Source: Phragmites australis
Lineage: Eukaryota > Streptophyta > Magnoliopsida > Poales > Poaceae
Direction: 5' to 3'
Length of the DNA stretch: 64,000 nucleotides
NCBI RefSeq assembly: GCF_958298935.1
Contig: NC_084923.1
Span: 1,428,501-1,492,500, forward strand
The position numbers and the translations under genes are program-made. Under the pieces are notes generated by a model. It worked only from the letters and a program-made list of their open reading frames with translations. It was not told the DNA's origin and made no database searches. Within the stretch, counting starts at the first letter, position 1. Each line of letters begins with the position of its first letter. This document shows positions 46,201-61,200 of this stretch, piece by piece.

Positions 46201-49200
46201 TTATAAATATTTGTCTATAGTATATATTTGAAAATTCATAAAATATTCATACGAAGTCAGATGAAGAAACTTTTTATATGAAAATTGTAGTTTTTGACAA
46301 GATTTATAACTTTGTAGTTTATAACTTTTTCATTTAAAGTTATTTAGATGCCCAAATAGTTGTCCAAAATTTTGAACAAGGGTCAAAAGGATGAAATATT
46401 CATTGCTATTAGCAATGATGTACATGTGAGATGGTAAGGAAGCTATGCGCGAGGCATGAGGTCACGGTTTCGACACCTACAAACCGCACGCATGCGTATT
46501 TCCCGCGAAAAATCACGTGACTTGTGACTTATTGAAAACCGCGAGGTGCCTCAGGTGCAAAATGATATTTTTTTAACTTTCATACATTGAAAATATTATT
46601 TTTAAAAAAAAATAATATCACAAGCGGTTGTGCTATGTAATATTACAGACGGATGGTTACTTTCGCAAGGACAACTTCATTTCCCGTCCATGATATGCTT
46701 TAAAACCATCTTTGAGAGCATGATATGTGGTAGTGATGGTAGGATTTTATTCATGGTCTATTGAACGGTTGAATCGCTTGAAACTTCAGTGCACATGATA
46801 TATAATTATCCTTGACTCATTGAACATTGCATATTACAAGATGTTTGTTTGGGCGTGACCTGATTTCTATTATTCTATTCCACACGAATTAAACCTATGG
46901 TACTTTGGCTTCGTAGAGCCAACAATCCAAGACATCAGAGGTATTTGTCTTGAAACTAAAATATCTTTATTTATTTAACCTGCCAATAAGGTGGAGCATC
47001 TAGTACTATAACAATAACATGCCTTGAAGTTTGTTCCAATTGTAAGGGCTCATCACCACCATTGTTTTTGTGGCCAGTTGGCCACATAAGGGATGCAACA
47101 AAAGTTGTGTAGAACAGCTTTGGTTTCCCATGAGTTGAGAGGCCAACAATTTGGATAGTTAGTCCTAATAGCAGCTTTGGCCTAGAAGCTATTTATTAAC
47201 GGAGGGCACCCATGTGCAGCACAACGCTGTTGTGGTTGGCATCATGGGTTAAAATTCCCCCTCATCTTCCTTAAATCAAAGATATATAAATCCTGTTATG
47301 TATTCTCATGTTTTTGAAAGATAGGCACTATATTTATATAAAAAACCACAAGATTGTCTACGAGATATAGATTCAATGACAAGACCAAAGAACACTGACT
47401 AGTTTTGCACCGTAAAGATTCAACTTTCTTTCTGCGAATATAGTAGCCCAACATTATTATTCAATTTTAAATGCCGTTCTAGAAATGCTAGCATAAAAAA
47501 AAAGAACCAGTGGTCACATGAGTCTTGGAACAAAAATGGCCAGTTAATTATTAGAGCATATTAAGATAATCTTACATAAGGTAACCAAAACTAGTGTAAT
47601 CTCAATGTCATCGTGGAATTAAGGCTATAGCCTTGTTAAAAGAAGTAGATTCCTTGTTTCTTTAAAAAAACCAATGTGAAAAACACGATTGCTAATCATA
47701 GCTTAGCGTGGTACATAAAACTATAGGAGCAAATAAGTGAAGATGTCAATATTTTTTTGGTGGTGTTGAATGGGCAAAAACAGAATAGCTAGTGTTGTAT
47801 GGGGTTTGAAACATTAGGATTGGTGCTATATGGTGTTGTTTTTGGGGAAGCTACATAATATAATTTATTTAAATTGCATGAATAATTTATTACGTATCAA
47901 TATGTGCCAACCAAATTAATATATACTTGTATCATGTTTCGATATCCATAATTGGAGTCTCCAACATGCTTTCCAGTTCTACCAGAAATCATAACAGAAT
48001 GTTAGGAGTAAATTCCTTAACCAATTCTCTAATTCCAAATACACATTACTTTTGAACATTGACATGGTTTGCAATAGTTCTTACTCTGCCTACTAATATC
48101 TATCATAATATATATGTTGGTACAAATCACAAAATCTATTGCCCTGGTTGATATTCTAGGTCACTTGAGTAAAATGTGGGTTCGCAAGCGAATATGTGAA
48201 TCCCTAGCACAGTCTATTTATCATCCAGAATTTCAGCAAACATGCAGCTAGGCAAAATATTTCATCTCAATAGTGTATCAAAGCTCCTAATCTCCAGGAA
48301 CATAGCCTCATAAGGTCTCAAAGTGCATATGCCTGATGATGTTCATCAATAATAAAATTGCAATGTGCTTCATGCACCAGCTTAGTTGCGCATGGCCTCA
48401 AAGGTTCATGAACTAAGTTAATGCCCTCATAACTGACAATCCTCGAGTGCCATGTACCTTGGATGTATCATCTAGGAATTGTGTCACCACTCGTTCATTA
48501 TGTTTTTGGGTTTCAACAAATCCGTGGTCTATCTTGATATTCTGTTACCACCAAAGCTCAATATTTTTTCTTGTTTACTCATCAGGACATAGCTGAGGCA
48601 AAGAAGCAAGCATGAGTTTTGTGGCTTAAAGTTTTCTCGTCTATGTCAAGTCAAATCCCTAACCAAGGTATGTGTCTTGTTTGCTCTGAGGCACTGCATA
48701 CCATGGACTCCCAAACTAAACGAGCTAGCCAACGCTCTAGGAGTGTAAGATACTAGGCACTATCCCTCCTACCCTTTTGACACCTTGTCTATTCCACAAA
48801 AAGTCTCATTTGCCACCTTCATAAGTCTTATATACAAATAATTGTCCTCATTAACTTCATAATGGCGCATGCCAATTTGTCAGGGACCAGATATAAGAAT
48901 ATATAAATGCCGTAAGTTACAAGAATATGACTAGCATTACAATCAACAATGAGGACAATGTTGTTTTCACTATCATACATATATTCGAGTCTTCAAGGAG
49001 GCCAAGTGTCGTCGAGATCTCTTCTGGTATAGTTTCGTTTTTTATTTTGAGTTAGGTATCAAATCAAGGAATTTCTCATGCATTTTATTTCACCAACCAA
49101 AATCCTAACAATTGACCACTAGTATACACATGCTTCATTTTAGGACTGGAAATAGTCATTCTAGGACTGGAAATTATATATATTCATATAATTTCTTTCT

Positions 49201-52200
49201 ATGAATATATATAAGGTACGTATCACCCAACTTTTTGGTCCTAACTTACGAATACAAGTTTTGAGAATGAGTGCCCTTCTTTGTCCTTGCTATCCAGTCT
49301 GTGACCTCGAAAGCATCCTACGAGGTAGAGACAATGAATTTGATTCATGGATTTTTTTCCCCTTCCCTTTGCCACATTTTCTTAGAAAGGTTCAAGGGAA
49401 TAATGCATCAAGCTATTCACAAATGTAAATTTGATCCTCTTTACAAGGGATCCATGATAGTGTGTGCTCGAAGAACCTTGAAAAAACAACACCAATGTGG
49501 GTTGGATGTAGGATAAAAATTCTTTGTGACTTATGCATGATCTTGATGGACCAGTGGCTATTGAATTCCCCGCCACAAATGAACTACTTGTGGCAAACAT
49601 TTATTGTCAGCATCTTCAACACATTTGTAATTTTATGTGCTTCACCGTAACAAGCGATTTCGGAGGTGCTTTTGTCATAATTTCCTCACTTTTAAATTTT
49701 TAGCCAGTTCATAATTGAAAAATCTTGAATCATGTAACACAACAAAAATATCCTACTGATCATAGTTAGCATAAGTTAGACTTGTTTTGTCTTTACTAAT
49801 AGTTTCATGAGAATGATTCTTTGAATCTTAGATTAGACCAGTAGAGCAAACTATAATGCATAACATTTTTTCATACTATAAAGCCTCTATCCACAAATCC
49901 TTCAAGCAAATAATAATTAATTTTAATTTATATAATTAAGAATACTAAAACACAACAACCAAATTTATAGGACATCATATATTTATATATAAATTACAAG
50001 GAGTGTACATCATATCTAATAAAACCACAAGAATAGTATGTAAAGTATGGTCTTAACTTCACATCATTTTTGTGGGACTCACGTCTACTAAATCAAGAAT
50101 CGAGCTGTTTTGTCTAGCTTGGATTGCAAAAGCTCAAAGGTTATTCATATCAACATTCACCTACATCTTCACATTTCCAATAGAAATCGCAAAGTGAAAC
50201 TATTGTGTGAAAACAACATCACTTTGCCTTGGCCCCAGAACTAGGAAATCCACAACCTTGAAATCGACATCACTACCATCCTGCACTCACTCTAGAGGAC
50301 AAATTCTTTTTCATATGCTCCCTAAAAGGGCTAGTACAATGTGTAGGGGTACTTAATCCCCAACAACCTTGGCCAAGGAGGAATAATCAATGCACATGCA
50401 TCTTACATGGGGCTAAAAGAATGTGTTCTACTCAACACCACTTGATACGCTGGACCAACATGCATGGTTCTGTAAGGTGTCATAGACTGACCGCCTAGCG
50501 ATTTCCCACTTCGACACAAATAGGACCAAGTCCGACGCCAACTCCACCACAGATCAACCTTGAATCCAACAGTCGAACCAGAACAACGTTGATCGACCGT
50601 CTCCGACCAACAAAATCTCGAATAGAGCATGCACGTTCTTGTGGACTGCAAAACAAAATGTGGACAATGAACGCTCCGGCTGCGTCTTGTGCAACCACAG
50701 CCATCGCATCCTCAAAGACCCACCGAGGAGCTCAAGATCATGTATGCCCAGACCCCCAAGTTCTAGCGGCCGACAAACGCGTTTCCAGACCACAACGCAA
50801 TGTCCCCCATGCACCTGCCGGTGGCCTTTCCAGAGAAACACCCTCCTAATCTTGTCGATAGCCTTGAGCGTCCACTTCGGCACATCCAAGGCCATGAGCG
50901 TGTATATGCGCACCGCTGTTAGCACAGCACACACCAGGGTTGCTCTGCCAGCAGGGTTTAACAGCCCTACCTTCCAGCCTAGCAGCAGGTCCGCAAGTCG
51001 GTTGAGGAGCAAATGCAGGTAGGCCTTGCGCAACTTGTGGATCAATAGCGGCAACCCCAAGTACATGCAGGGAAAGTTGGTGATCGCACACGGTAACTCC
51101 GCACAGGCTAGTTGCAGGTTGTCCTCAGAGCACTGGATGGGGATGATCGAACTCATGTGCATGTTGGCAGACAAACCTGAAGCAGCGCCAAAATAGCAGA
51201 GAATGGCCTTGGTCATCGACAAATCCCGGTACGTTGGATGGATGAACAGCACAACGTCGTCGGCATACATGGAGAGGCGGTGGACAATGTCCCTGTCTGC
51301 TAATGGCTGCAGCAAGCGCTCCTACTCCGCCTTGATGAATAGCCCATTTAAAAAGTCCATCACTAGGTTGAAGAGCATCAGAGAAAGCGGATCCCCTTGA
51401 CAGAGTCCTCGACGATGCTCGATTACCTCGCCCAGGCAACCGTTGATGAGGACCCGTGTTGACGAGGTCGCCAACAACATACATAGCATGTCTCTGGAGA
51501 GGGCCAAAGCCCAAGTGCACCAACACCTCCAACAGGAATGACCAAGACATGGAGTCAAAAGCCTTCGTGATGTCAAGCTTAAGAAGGACGCGAGGCTACC
51601 TTTGATTGTGAAGGAATTTGGCCATTTATTGAACCAGAAGGAAATTGTCGTGAATGCAATGACCCTTGATGAAAGCGCTTTGGTTAACTGAGACCATCGC
51701 AGGCAATCTAGGCACCAGGCGGTTGGCCAAGAGCTTGGTAGCCACTTTTGTGAAGCTGAACAAACTAATTGGTCGTAAGTCTCTCACGTTCTCGGCGTCT
51801 GGCGATTTGGGGATCAAAATGAGGAAGGCAGAGTTTAGTAGGTGGAGCTTCCTGCCATCCCCACCATGCACTGCCAGCAAAGTCGCCAATACGTCTTCCT
51901 TGATCCCTAACCAACACTCCTTATAGAATCTCCCCGTGTATCCTTCTGGGCCCGATGCTTTTTCAAGCGGCAGTTGCTTAATGGTATTCCACATTTCGTC
52001 CTCACCAAATGGAATCTCTAGATCCTCTGGCAAAAAGCCAACCGGGTAAAAGGAATTCAGGTTCAAAGTGGTCTGCCACTGGTGAGTGGATCCAAAAAGT
52101 TCATTGTAGAAGCTCCAAATAGCTTGAGCTTTGTCGTCTTGAGAAGTCAGAACACGGTCTCCAATCTTAAGCCTGGCCACGAAGCATTTCCACTTGCGGT

Positions 52201-55200
52201 ATCTAGCATGTAGGTGGAAGAATGATGTATTGGCATCTCCCTTACTTAGCCAAGATATATGCGATCGGGAGCGTGCGATGGTGCACTGAAGGGAAGCAAG
52301 GGCGAGGCAATACTTCTTGATCTAACAACGCAGCCAGGCCTCCAAGCATGATAGCCCATGACCATCCTGAGCAATCTCCAACTGGTGCAGCAGCTCCTGT
52401 GCGAGGTTTAGTTGTAATCTCACGTTTCTGATCTTGCACTGGCTCCAAGCCTATAAGCTCCTAGTTAGACCATTAAACTTCAGGGCGAGGCGCTGGATTG
52501 GGCAGATGGCCTCTACCGGGGTCTCCTAAGCCTGGATCACCATGTCCATGAAACCATCAACACGAGGCTAGAAACCCTCAAACCGAAAGCGCGGTTTGCC
52601 ACCGAAATTGTTTTTGAGCCCGAAATGAAGAGGACAATGGTCTCAAATCCCAACAACTGAGCTCTAGAGGAGGCAGTCCGGGAAGAGATCCTCCCAATCA
52701 ACCGTGCAGAAGACATAGTCGAGATGAACTAGAGTCGACAATGTTCACTCATTGGACCAGGTAAAATGTCTGCCCAAAAGCTCAATCTCAAGCAGTTCGA
52801 GGTCGTTAAGGAAACGACGTAAACCAGCCATCGTTGCACGGTCGACGTTAGAGTTGTTCTTATCAACAGACCTGTAAAATCAGGTTGAAGTCCTCAAGGA
52901 CTCTCCACGGGCCCTCACAAGTCGCACGAATGTTGCGCAGCTCCTACATGAAGAGGAACTTCTCCGCATCCAACTGCGGGCCATAAACACTCGTGATCAA
53001 CCATCGCCGTCCATCTACATTTTCAAGCTAAACTGAAACAGAGTAGGAGTCGATCCTAGAAGAAATGTGGGTGCAGACACGACCCTTCCAGGCCAACAAG
53101 ACACCCCCACGTGACCCAACCACCGGCAGCGCAACATGTCAATCAAACTCAGATCCAAGAGTCGATAGAACTATTCTGGTAGAAATGTCTGCTAGCTTCG
53201 TCTCTTGTAAACAAACAATGTCAGGGCTAGCATCGGCCACGACCTCACGCACGGAGTCACGATACACCTGCCCATTAAGACCACGAACATTTCAATCCAA
53301 AATATTTGCAGCATCCATTGGGCACAAACAAAGGAACGACCACGGTAATGAAGAGCCACAGGGAACAATTAGCACACCGCGGCGAGGAAGTCGGCTGAGC
53401 GCACCTCCTCATCATCCGGCACGACCCATCCAAAGAGCGCCGCAAGCGCAACCCACATGTGCACGAGAGAGAGGTCTACAAAATAGACTCGTGCAATCAT
53501 CTTGCGCTTGCTGATCAATGCGATGCTCGTCAGCTATAGTTCCCAACTTCTTCATGAGCATCGCTTGCGCCCGATGAACCGCATGGGTCTTGGAGGAGCG
53601 ACCTGTATCCGCCAGTCTCCGGCTCCGACGGCAAGGGAGCACAACGGCTGTCAGAGACTTCCGAGGGTGTTTGGAAATTGGTGGCGTCATGAACACCAAA
53701 GATGAGGGCCTAGAAACATGAGCAATGAACTCAATCTCAGCACGCTAGGGCAATAGGTGCAAAGGTGCAGATGACGGCATCTACGGTGCAGGAGGGTGCG
53801 CCAACGATGGAGACACTGGTTGTACATGCACACGACGCCTACGGTGCAACAGGAAGCATGGCTTATGAACGTAGGCCCACAAAGGGCAGCTAGAGGGCGA
53901 GTGCGCGCCAGCAACGGTAGGGCCTTCATCGACCGGATGTGCCGCAACCTCGGACACTTGGATGGCCAGCGAAGGCGGCTAAGACGGTTCCTCCGCAGGC
54001 ACTAGAGGCGGCCCAGCCCAGCCCACGCCAGAGTCATCCTTATCAGCAGTGTGAGACGCCCAAATCTCAGGACCAGAACACGGGATGAGGAGAGCGCGCG
54101 ACACCAGCATGAGATTTGAATCAGGGCGGGGTGGACACTGCCCGTGATCCGCCGCAACCAAGCAGGACACTGGTACCTCTGACGCCATCCGAGAATCCTG
54201 CAAAAGGGGGGAGAAAAGGCCCGGTGTAATTGCGCAGGTCCCAATCTTCTTGTGAACAACCAAGCACCTCTCCATGTCCATTGGGTCTCACACTGGCAGC
54301 GAAAGCACATCAGGGCGTTGAAGCAAGGCCTCACTGTCTGGCGAGTCCGCGCGACGGGGGAAGAGGCAGGAAGCAGCCACCTCGACACCCATGGGGTCAA
54401 AGAAAACCGGAGGTGAGTCTTGAGAGAGGGGTTGATCAGAGTCATGACTAGGAGCGGCTCACGACCCACCAAGCGCCCTTTTTCTATTGCTTTTGCAGAC
54501 AACCCGTGATGTAGAGCAAAATGACCCACACTTGAACGGCCAAAACATAGTAGGCCTAGACTGCGACCATGTCAGAGCCGAAACTGTCGAACACCCGCGC
54601 TTCCCTCGCACGGTAGCGAAACTGCACAATGAGTGCTAGGGAAGGCAACTAGCAATCGACCACCCAGATGCGATCCGATGCCAACGAACATCCCATGCAC
54701 GACATCGCCCCCTTGGGCGGGTCCGGGAACCTTGTGCGTTTTGGCCACGGCTCGAACCGGCCATGTTGATCAAAGCTGGGGTACTCATCCCCATTAGAAT
54801 CCCAGGTATCTGGCGGAGTGCTGCCATCGGAGGATCCCGAGGGTGAGCGCCAATCTTGGACTTCCCAGAGTCAAACGATGACCTTATAGTAGAGGTAGGG
54901 CTGTTTGGAATGGACGATCTCGTTTGGATGCAGGAACAGGCTTGACTTCATGTACTACTCCACCGGCTCATGCACTATCAGTGTCACCTTCGCCAGGATG
55001 AGGTCGGGGTGGATGCACCAAGCAACAACACAAAAACAACCCAAGTCCTCCAAGGCGACAGTGGCCAGCGTCGGTACAAGGGTGGAGCAGGAGGAGCTCA
55101 AAATGTGCTCCGCCGTGGATAGCCGTCAGGCATGTGCCAGAATTCCCTTTAGCTCCAGAAGAACACAGAACAACATCGAACCCGCGGTTGCGGATGACTG

Positions 55201-58200
55201 ACGCGTCCAAGGTCTGAAGGTGAGCTGAAACAGTGACCCCGCAGGAAAGACAGAGTGAAGGACATGATCATGAATCCTCGGGTCCCAGAAAGTGATAAGG
55301 AAATCCTCCAGGTAGCCACAACGGTCTAAGAAGGAGCCGACCTCAAGATCAAACGAGGTCAGAAGAGTCGACAGCACTTGCTCAGTGCTCATCGGAGGTC
55401 GAGTGCCAACCACCAGCGCCACAAGCGCATGGGCGAGGTCCACCTCATCATGGATCAGATCTACCGACTGGGGGATGAGGCATAGTTAGCAACCTGAGCG
55501 CTGAACCGGGAGCCCATGGACAGAGTCGAGATAGGGTGAAGCTAATTCGTGGGATTGCGGAGACTCCGCCGCACAGATTAGAGGTGGGGAGAAATCTCGA
55601 CCCGTAGACCAAGACATGGCCGACGGCGTGGGCGACTGGTCCAACAGCGTGTCAGATGGGAGCATTTGCGGTGTAGAGAGAGCACACTAAGGCATCCAGC
55701 CATACCTTACCTCGACGGGCTGGGGAGGAGGACGTGTGACCTGAGGAAAGTGCGACCTAGATGAGGACTCAAGAAAGGGGTAGGGGGGCCTCTTGCAATG
55801 ACGGGCCTGGTGGCCCTCCTGCTGGCATCTCAGGCAGTGTGACGGATTCCGAAACGCCGCCACGACGTGATCCGTGGCAAAGCAATTGAAGCACCTGCCC
55901 ACCAGATCCACCAGAACCGGACGTGGAGGTGGAGGCGGTAGGGGACGCGGATGTCGCACCCTCCGCTTCTTCTTGTTGATGACTTGGTACCACCCATCAG
56001 CAACAACGGTCGTGTGACATGAGGCTTGGGAAGCAGCTGTCGGAGCCAGAGCACGAGGTAGGGGTCACAACTGCCTAGCCCGATGTGCAGCGACAAGGAG
56101 ACCTGCCAAGGGAGACGACTGGCGGTGCTGCGGCGACGGAGGGGAATCTTGCTTAGCTTTTGCAGCGACCAGGTAGGACGGCTGAGAAGACAGCAACAGT
56201 CCACCGCAAGCAGCAGTGGAATGGATGAAGAGCTGAAGACCGTCCAGTCAGGCAGCTCGACCTCGAAGGGCGACGACCCCACCACCAACTAAATGGAACC
56301 ACGTGGGGGTTGAGGATGGATGGTGTGACCGGAGTGGCCGACACCGGTGTGGAGGAAAGGTAACCATCTCGCCGGGTTGCCGATGGCGGGGAAGGGGTGC
56401 TCGTGCTTGGGTTCAACAGGTAGGGGTGGGGCAGAGCGAGAGCTGTCTCCTATAATATGGAAAGTCACAATTAATTATCCGACTAATAATCAACCTACTC
56501 CCTACGCTTTGTCTTTGATCGCCTTCTTTGATTGCAGCGTGCTCTCTTTTCTTCTGTCACTCTATTTTCAAAAATTAAATAAATATAAATTATCATCACA
56601 TAACAAAGGCTAAGGGCAATCAATGGTTTGTCCTTTTCTTCCTCTCTTTCAAAACTATGACAAGATCTCCAACGATTATGCTCTCTTCTCTTCTCTTAAT
56701 CTATTTTCAAAATTCGGTCATGGTCTCTGGTCCCTACTACCACCTACACGGATCAGCAGGCAACAACCTCAACTCCAATCACGTGTTGATCACCTCCACG
56801 GATGGTGTCAGCTACTTGCGCTCATCGGCTCGCACTCACCTCATCAACGCCGGTCACCCTAGTTGATTGATGATGACCATTTCCTCAACACCATCCATCT
56901 CCACGTCGCACGATCACCTGGATTCAATCATCGTGTATGCAAATTCCTTTTTTGTTATGCTATATTCTTTTACTTCTTCAAATTGCTATATCCTAGATTG
57001 ATTCCACGTGTGTGAAACACATGTGCAGTTGCTAGTTGGAGATAAATGGCAAGGATAGTCATTTATTTGGGTTATCTCACTTCATGTGCATGCATGTGTT
57101 TGCTCAGGACAGGTGTTTTGGCGGCATTTGGGATTTAGTTTTCATTTTGCATTTGCAGGTGAGCTAATTGATTACGTGTAGGCAAATAAAAAGACCAATG
57201 TTCCTGTCGTTCCTTGGGCTGGTGAGGTGTTGCTACAATGCTTGCTTCATTGTTTGTCTGCCTGCAGATATTCGAAACTTCAAGGGGGGTTTATGATGCT
57301 CCACATAGATTCAAATGATGGTTTAAATTTGTAATGAACAATCTAACATTGTCAAATGTCCATGGAGTAATTTGATTCCAATTTGGTAATGATTATGTGT
57401 AATTGTTGACCACTTATCGCATTGTTATTTAATTTATCTAAATAACAATTTTAACTACCAATTAATGTTATCAATGTTGTGTAATTCAATGGAAAGTTTT
57501 GCCACCACGGGTTCCTTGTTACAGTTTGGTTAGATTTTTGCTGTGACTTGTCACGAGCATCCTGCTAGTTCTAATAAATATGCAAGGATGACCAAATATC
57601 TTTTCATGCCATATCATTAACATAACAAACTACCAATGGTTAGGCATGAGCATACAACAAGGTATAGGTATAACTGAATCATTTAACGATCCTATAAAAA
57701 ACATTACCACACAATACACCATATGCTTGCTGTCTCTCCTGTTGTGGACACAAAAAAACATTTTTTTTAAGAATGAGGGGTCAAAATATTAGGGTCTGAA
57801 TTGGGATCTCGAATAAAATCAGAGAGGACTGGCATGATCAAAATTGTGGTTACAAGATCAACCAACAGATTTGTAGTCCTTTTGGATCAATGACTAAAGA
57901 TGGGAGGCCCTAAAAAGTTTTTTAGGGAAGCGACAGATTGTTTATTGGCTGGAGAACATTACATGTCTCGCTGCCTCTAGGGCTAGACCCCTTGGAGACA
58001 GGGATGAGATTACAACAATAGTCTTCCAACAAAGAGGCAGTACCTAGGGTCAAATGGTATTTTCCCTTTGAGGCTCCACTCCTGAAACCCTAACTTGATT
58101 ACGTCATGCTCTCGGACAAATTACATGGACCGTTCCATGGCCTCGGTTAACTAAGTTCTTCAGGGTGCTTTTTTCAAATGATGGTGTTGCTTTGGATGGG

Positions 58201-61200
58201 TACCTTTGGAGTAGTCTCCGATGCGGACTTAGACGATAACATTTCTCTCTTTAGGCCTATTAACGGAGGGGCGGACCTAAAGAGGAGGAGGACACCTCTC
58301 AAAGAAGGCACCTTGAAGGGGGTATAAATTAAATGAGGGTGTACACAGAGTGTGCCTTTGGGACTTTATCCAAGTCCTGGTGTCATGATGGTTGATGACC
58401 GTTGGTTCCCTTGAGAAGTGTCGTGCCTAGGATGACTCCTACAATAGTCACCTCCTAGGATAAAATCATTGGATCTAAGATCCTACCCTACTTTGTCAAA
58501 CGTATTTGTTTCTTAAATCTATCAATTATGTTGACATTTGCCATTTTTAATATTGTAAGTTAACAAAATTTATTTACAATTATGATCTAATTGAGACATT
58601 AGTGTTGTTTATACCATTCCTATATTTCTAACTTTATTTGTTAATGTTGCTTTGGTCGAGGTTGAGCAATGTGAACCGTTGGATTAGTCTTCGATGCCAT
58701 AGATTAGCACCTAACTATTCCTAGACCATCATATCATTTCTTCAATGTTGGATGAAGGAAGGCATCACAAGAACCGGCCGATGATTGCTTTATAGTTCCC
58801 TCAAACATCTGATACGTAAAATTTATTCTCAATGTCGAGAATTTTTTTTTGCTACTCAACACTATTATTGCAGACAGCAACACATGTGCTTTTCAACTTA
58901 AACAAGTTGAAACCTTACAGTTGAAAGAAAATATGAAACTTATGCAAGTAGATGTTAATGGATAGAAGGTTAAACTTTACAGTTGAAAGAACATATGCAA
59001 CTAACTATTTATAATAAGTTAGGGTCAGTATAACTAGTAAGGATAGCACGTAGGTTGCATTAACAACCAAAGAAAAAAACAATGATAGAATCGAATCGAT
59101 CCATTAAGTTCAGGATAGTAAAGCTGTAAGATGTCAAGAGTCGAATCGAGATTCTGGCAACTTTGCACCTGTCTTTGTAGTAATAATTATAGGCCTTGTA
59201 TCTACATTTGTATCATATCAATTCCGGTAAGGAGAAGATCTCTTTCTATGTCATATGGAAAAGAAGTAGAGTATATTATGATATTATCACATGCTTGAAA
59301 TCGGAAGTGATATTCCCCTAGTATTTATTTTTAGTCTCCGTTTGGCAGGGTTTTGGATTCTCCAATTTCTTATTCTGATTTTATTTCTCCTTGGAAGTCT
59401 GGAGTACCAAAATCAATTTTGCAATCGTTTGGATAGTTTGGTTGATTTTGATTTCTTAAAGAGTGTATGTGAGAGGGTGATCAAGTGAGAAACATTATTT
59501 TGGGCGATTCTCTTGCTAGTACAAAAAACAGATACATTTCTCCCGGTTTTGGCAAGGTTTCTCCTGTTTCTTGAGAGAAACAGAATTTAGAATCCCTGCC
59601 AAATGGACCCTTGGTACTGATTATGTAAGCAAGATTATCTACATTATATTTTTTAAGCGAATAAATAAAGTTAGTGTAAACCCAAAATGGAGAAACGAAA
59701 TATAGTATTTTCAAGTATTCCAAACTTTTGAGCGAGGCCAACTTAAAAGAACAACGAATTGCAATATTGTCTTTCTACTTAGCTAAGTCATTTCAAGTCG
59801 AATAACTTGCATTAAGAAAGTGAATAGTTATGGACCCATGAATTACATGAATTCATTTGTAAGTGTAGTATTTTAGTGTGCTACCAATCAAAGATATAAC
59901 ACAAGAAACATAATTATGATTTAGTGATCTTTAGTGAACAAAGTGAACGGAAATTTGATCAATTTCCTGTTAAAGACCACATTGAAGCAATCTAGCAAGC
60001 TTATCATTAGTTTGGCAATATGTTTTTTTTCCTAATTGTACTACGATACTCTAGCTTGGTGTTTTTTCTAGACACGGGTCCTCTCCATCAATCTTTGTTC
60101 ATCATAATACTGCCCCGTCCTTAACCATTCCCATTGGCCCCCAAATCCAAATGACACTATCAGTTGCCTATATAATGGCAGGCCTCAATCCTTGCCGGCT
60201 TCAAACTTCAGTTTTCTTTTCGTGGTCTGGACTTTTAGGACACGAGCTGAATAATGAAAATGCCAAACTAATGATATCGTAGCAATAAACTAGCATTGGT
60301 TCATTATGATGATTGAACCAATGGAGACAACAGAGTACTGAACTAGCATTGGTTCAATCATCATAATGCAAACCAAGAAATTGGTAACGCCAAAATCTAC
60401 TAAAATGTGGATGCAACTATAATCACTGGCAAACAAGAGAGTACTGATTAATTAAGCTAGGCTGCTATGAGATGTGAAATCAAGAATATCTACTGATTAA
60501 ATATACCATGAAAACTGAACTACATATACAGTAAAGGCATATTACACAATATCGCATGCGTTGGTTTTGCCTCTACACCGCATACGAACTCACAGAAGGC
60601 CATCCGTACTACAGGCAAGGCCGATTACATTACAAACAACCTCAAAACGCTCCACGGTTTAACTAAAATGGGATTAATTAGTCCAAACAAAAAAAGAAAC
60701 GGTACATGTCGAGGGAACAGTGCATTTAGTGCGTTCTTGGCCCATTGTAGACTGATGTCTATCGCCGTGTAGCATACATTTGCCATCTTTTTAGCCCAAA
60801 TTTCCCTATTGGCTGCGTCTATTAGTTTTTTTTATCAGGGAAATGAGCTGCCTACATGTACTAACTGTCCTTTGGGCCTGAAACCACGCAAAAGATCAGT
60901 GCAAGCCGTAGCGAGGATCAGCAAGGAAAATTAAAACGCAGTCCGTGGCGAAACCAAGGCAAGATTCAAACCGGCCAATGGAGAGAAAGGATAGAATGGT
61001 GGGGAGACATCTGCACAGTACAGATGTTCCGTGTTCGTCCCCCACGGGCCACAAGAGGAGAGGTCACGCAGTTACTTGCTACAAGAGTTGGCGCAAGGAG
61101 CCATCGGATTTTGCAGGCTTTCTCTCCCTAGAAAGACTAAAACTAATCCATTCAACTCCAGCAAATCAACAACCGGATTACTACCAAAAGTTTGGTTGGC

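Larger units (their letters stand above)
50300..56450 (-). mobile_element. L1-type LINE (non-LTR retrotransposon), degenerate, in MADS intron 1
   Basis: ORF1 (about 56290-54000) and ORF2 (about 53330-50400) read on the minus strand, the same direction as the host gene. Order and content fit plant L1: a zinc-knuckle protein, then endonuclease and reverse transcriptase. Many frameshifts and stops make it inactive. Boundaries are approximate because no poly(A) tail or target-site duplication was found. The GC content (about 50-60 percent) contrasts with the AT-rich intron around it. Confidence 0.85.

Noticed and set aside
60288..60368. CRISPR-like or phage att-type repeat
   Set aside because: The genome is plainly plant nuclear; the repeat is a simple hairpin with one direct repeat, not an array.
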